Shown: one piece after another, positions 62,558-64,000 of the stretch
Layout of the letters: every line of letters starts with the position of its first letter
How positions within the stretch are numbered: the first letter of the stretch is position 1
The notes under the pieces: generated by a model
Database searches by the model: none
What the model was told of the DNA's origin: nothing
Seen by the model: the letters and a program-made list of their open reading frames with translations, nothing else
Translations under genes and position numbers: made by a program
Assembly (NCBI GenBank): GCA_947561585.1
Contig: CANNZV010000122.1
Span: 642,153 to 706,152, forward strand
DNA from: Caprella mutica
Taxonomy: Eukaryota > Arthropoda > Malacostraca > Amphipoda > Caprellidae
Direction of reading: 5' to 3'
Length of the DNA stretch: 64,000 bases

Positions 62558-63748
62558 TTAAATCAATTTCGAATAAAGTATCTCTTTCTTCACAATTGGT
62601 TTCATCTGTTCTGCAGCTTCTAACAATAGATCTACATCCTCAGGAAATGGTAACGGTTGAGTATCACATCTATTTCGAGAACCACTCGACAATGCTCTTC
62701 GATCTCCACTAAAACGAGAAGCATAATTTTCAAAAACTGCTTCCACACTTATTGGGGTGGATTTTACTAAATCATTATTTTTTACATCAATGTATTCCAA
62801 GTGCCCTCCTACAATTGCAGCTTTCGATTGAAACATTTCAACAACTCTTGCTCGAATCAATACATTACGAGGAACTTTTATATCATTTCCTAAGGTATCC
62901 TTTAACACATTTCCATTTTCATCCAAAACATAATCAAATCCATCTTGAATTTCTTTAGAATCTACGTACTCTCGTTCTGTGATTCTCTCAGGGCTGACAT
63001 CAATTTGAGTAATATTCATTCTCACTTTAAAATCAATATTTTGTTCTACAGGTGAAGTTAAATGAAAACGATTCCACCCATCATTCAATTGATCCGTTCC
63101 CATTCTCAGCACTTCTTTTTCAAATTCTTGTGGCAACACTACTTGTGCATTATTTTTCATTTCAAATAAAATATGTGTTGTCCCTAAAGCACGTGCATGG
63201 TATTTTAAATCCTGTACATCTTTATAATCTCGAACATACCCATCTATTTTATCCAACTTACGGTGTGCCTTTCGAGCCGCATATTTATCCCCTCTTTCTG
63301 CATCTGCCAATAATTGTTGGCTTTCTTTATAAAGTGCTGTTGCTGCTTTTTTCAATGCAACCGATTCCAACTCATTCACTCTTACAAATTGAAATTCAGC
63401 ATAGTAACCGTTCTTACTCAAAAGAGGCAACAAAGGTTCTATCTTCTCCTGACGTAATCGGATATGGCGATATACTTCAACTATTCGTTCTTCACTTCCA
63501 GATCGTTTTTCAAGCATGGCAATTCGATCCATATCTCTACGAGTTGCTTTTTCAAAAGCTCTTTCCAAACCTTTGACATATTTTTCTTTCTTTCTTTTTT
63601 TACCTGACAGTTTTTTTGTTGCATACGCAATAGCTTCATCATAATGGCCTTTCTCTACTAATTTTTCTGTTCTCTTGCAGGAGCTTACGAAAGTTGCAAA
63701 AGCCAACAGTACGATAAGCATTAGGTTCGATTTTTTTTGTACTAACAT
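62558..63748 (-). CDS. Lipoprotein of unknown function
   Basis: 396 aa. Lipobox VSSC (Cys24). Residues 28-200 are highly charged and helical (HYDEAIAYATKKLSGKKRKK, YKESQQLLADAERGDKYAAR), like TPR-related coils. Residues 200-396 form a second domain with VRMNITQIDVSPERITEREY and ALSSGSRNRCDTQPLPFPED. Not recognised, though similar lipoproteins of this layout are seen in Saprospiria (from memory, weak). Monocistronic with a terminator. Confidence 0.75.
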   Translation of the reverse strand: MLVQKKSNLMLIVLLAFATFVSSCKRTEKLVEKGHYDEAIAYATKKLSGKKRKKEKYVKGLERAFEKATRRDMDRIAMLEKRSGSEERIVEVYRHIRLRQEKIEPLLPLLSKNGYYAEFQFVRVNELESVALKKAATALYKESQQLLADAERGDKYAARKAHRKLDKIDGYVRDYKDVQDLKYHARALGTTHILFEMKNNAQVVLPQEFEKEVLRMGTDQLNDGWNRFHLTSPVEQNIDFKVRMNITQIDVSPERITEREYVDSKEIQDGFDYVLDENGNVLKDTLGNDIKVPRNVLIRARVVEMFQSKAAIVGGHLEYIDVKNNDLVKSTPISVEAVFENYASRFSGDRRALSSGSRNRCDTQPLPFPEDVDLLLEAAEQMKPIVKKEILYSKLI

Positions 63749-63774
63749 GGCTTAATAGTTTTAAGTGTGAACAA

Positions 63775-63817
63775 TTAATTTTGAATAAACAATTCAGGAT
63801 CGTTTATTCAAAATTAA
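63775..63817. repeat. Palindrome upstream of the last lipoprotein gene
   Basis: TTAATTTTGAATAAAC / GTTTATTCAAAATTAA, a perfect 16-bp stem with an 11-base loop, 27 bp upstream of the start at 63748. It may be an operator or leader structure. The remainder to 64000 holds no supported gene. Confidence 0.75.
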
Positions 63818-64000
63818 ATTTTAACATACTCGTATGTCACTAATAATCAGTTAATTAGAATAGCGATAGTGTTAAAAAGTATTAAGTTTTTTTTGAAAGA
63901 TTTAAAAAGTGCTAAAAGAAAAGAGGGAATAAAAACTTCAATACGATGCTAGTTCAGATTTGATAGGGCTAACATCGCTCATTTATTTTATAAATGTTTT

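Overview
This is a low-GC (about one third G+C by eye) chromosomal stretch of a Bacteroidota bacterium. The evidence is the gliding-motility lipoprotein GldB, at least three proteins or remnants with type IX secretion (T9SS) C-terminal sorting domains, SprB-like and CARDB-like secreted repeats, LytTR/LytS-type two-component genes and TAnnTTTG-type -7 promoter boxes. Gene content (lamin-tail/CotH protein, remnants of a long Saprospiria-type secreted protein, WG-repeat lipoprotein) leans towards Saprospiria, but genus cannot be read from the window. Most genes are chromosomal housekeeping or surface genes. No rRNA, tRNA, CRISPR array, prophage or transposase gene was seen.

Layout. 1-5.3 kb: 5' part of a large secreted protein, a small lipoprotein, a 537-bp inverted repeat with 110-bp perfect arms, an HTH_17 protein and two small membrane-anchored proteins. 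5.3-8.1 kb: a MITE-like element, then a divergent pair (membrane protein / GH53 endo-galactanase) whose 5' ends both lie in a 648-bp run of N. 8.1-17.4 kb: serine hydrolase with five C-terminal repeats, LytTR regulator plus LytS-type kinase, large secreted protein, beta-carbonic anhydrase, WG-repeat lipoprotein. 17.5-24.8 kb: rplT, rpmI, an inserted secreted-protein gene, infC, clpC, a STAS protein and ribonuclease Z. 25.2-34.7 kb: TPR-HTH regulator, NlpC/P60 lipoprotein, rfbC, der, a GxxExxY nuclease-like gene inside an inverted-repeat element, a membrane LuxR-type regulator and an outer-membrane barrel protein. 34.8-45 kb: decayed T9SS-type gene, CotH protein, a degenerate ClpC paralogue, metallo-beta-lactamase-fold enzyme, trypsin-like lipoprotein, tandem-domain secreted protein. 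45-64 kb: ankyrin-SDR fusion, acetyltransferase, HAD phosphatase, aspartic-protease lipoprotein, propeller lipoprotein, class II aldolase, dnaX, Crp/Fnr regulator, pyrD, a 53-aa membrane protein, nadC, outer-membrane barrel, gldB, 2OG-Fe oxygenase and two lipoproteins.

Most notable points. (1) The gene at 38120-40369 keeps the ClpC N-domain, D1 ATPase and UVR linker, but its ATPase motifs are broken. Its D2 half is replaced by an unrecognised module plus a C-terminal helical domain resembling the effector-associated domains of bacterial conflict systems. Intact clpC lies 16 kb away. (2) The GxxExxY gene sits between inverted repeats that also occur, without the gene, 1.4 kb away, so the two copies bracket der. 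This looks like a nuclease-carrying palindromic element and its internal-deletion derivative. (3) dnaX has a run of nine A exactly where domain III ends, with stops just downstream in both other frames, which suggests a gamma-like short product. (4) The intergenic regions hold several unrelated palindromic element families (5296, 8033, 34752, 40566, 46953, 54589, 56583) and a class of hairpins built from degenerate 7-8 bp words.

Limits: no searches were run. Family names come from motifs recognised by eye, and domain borders are approximate.
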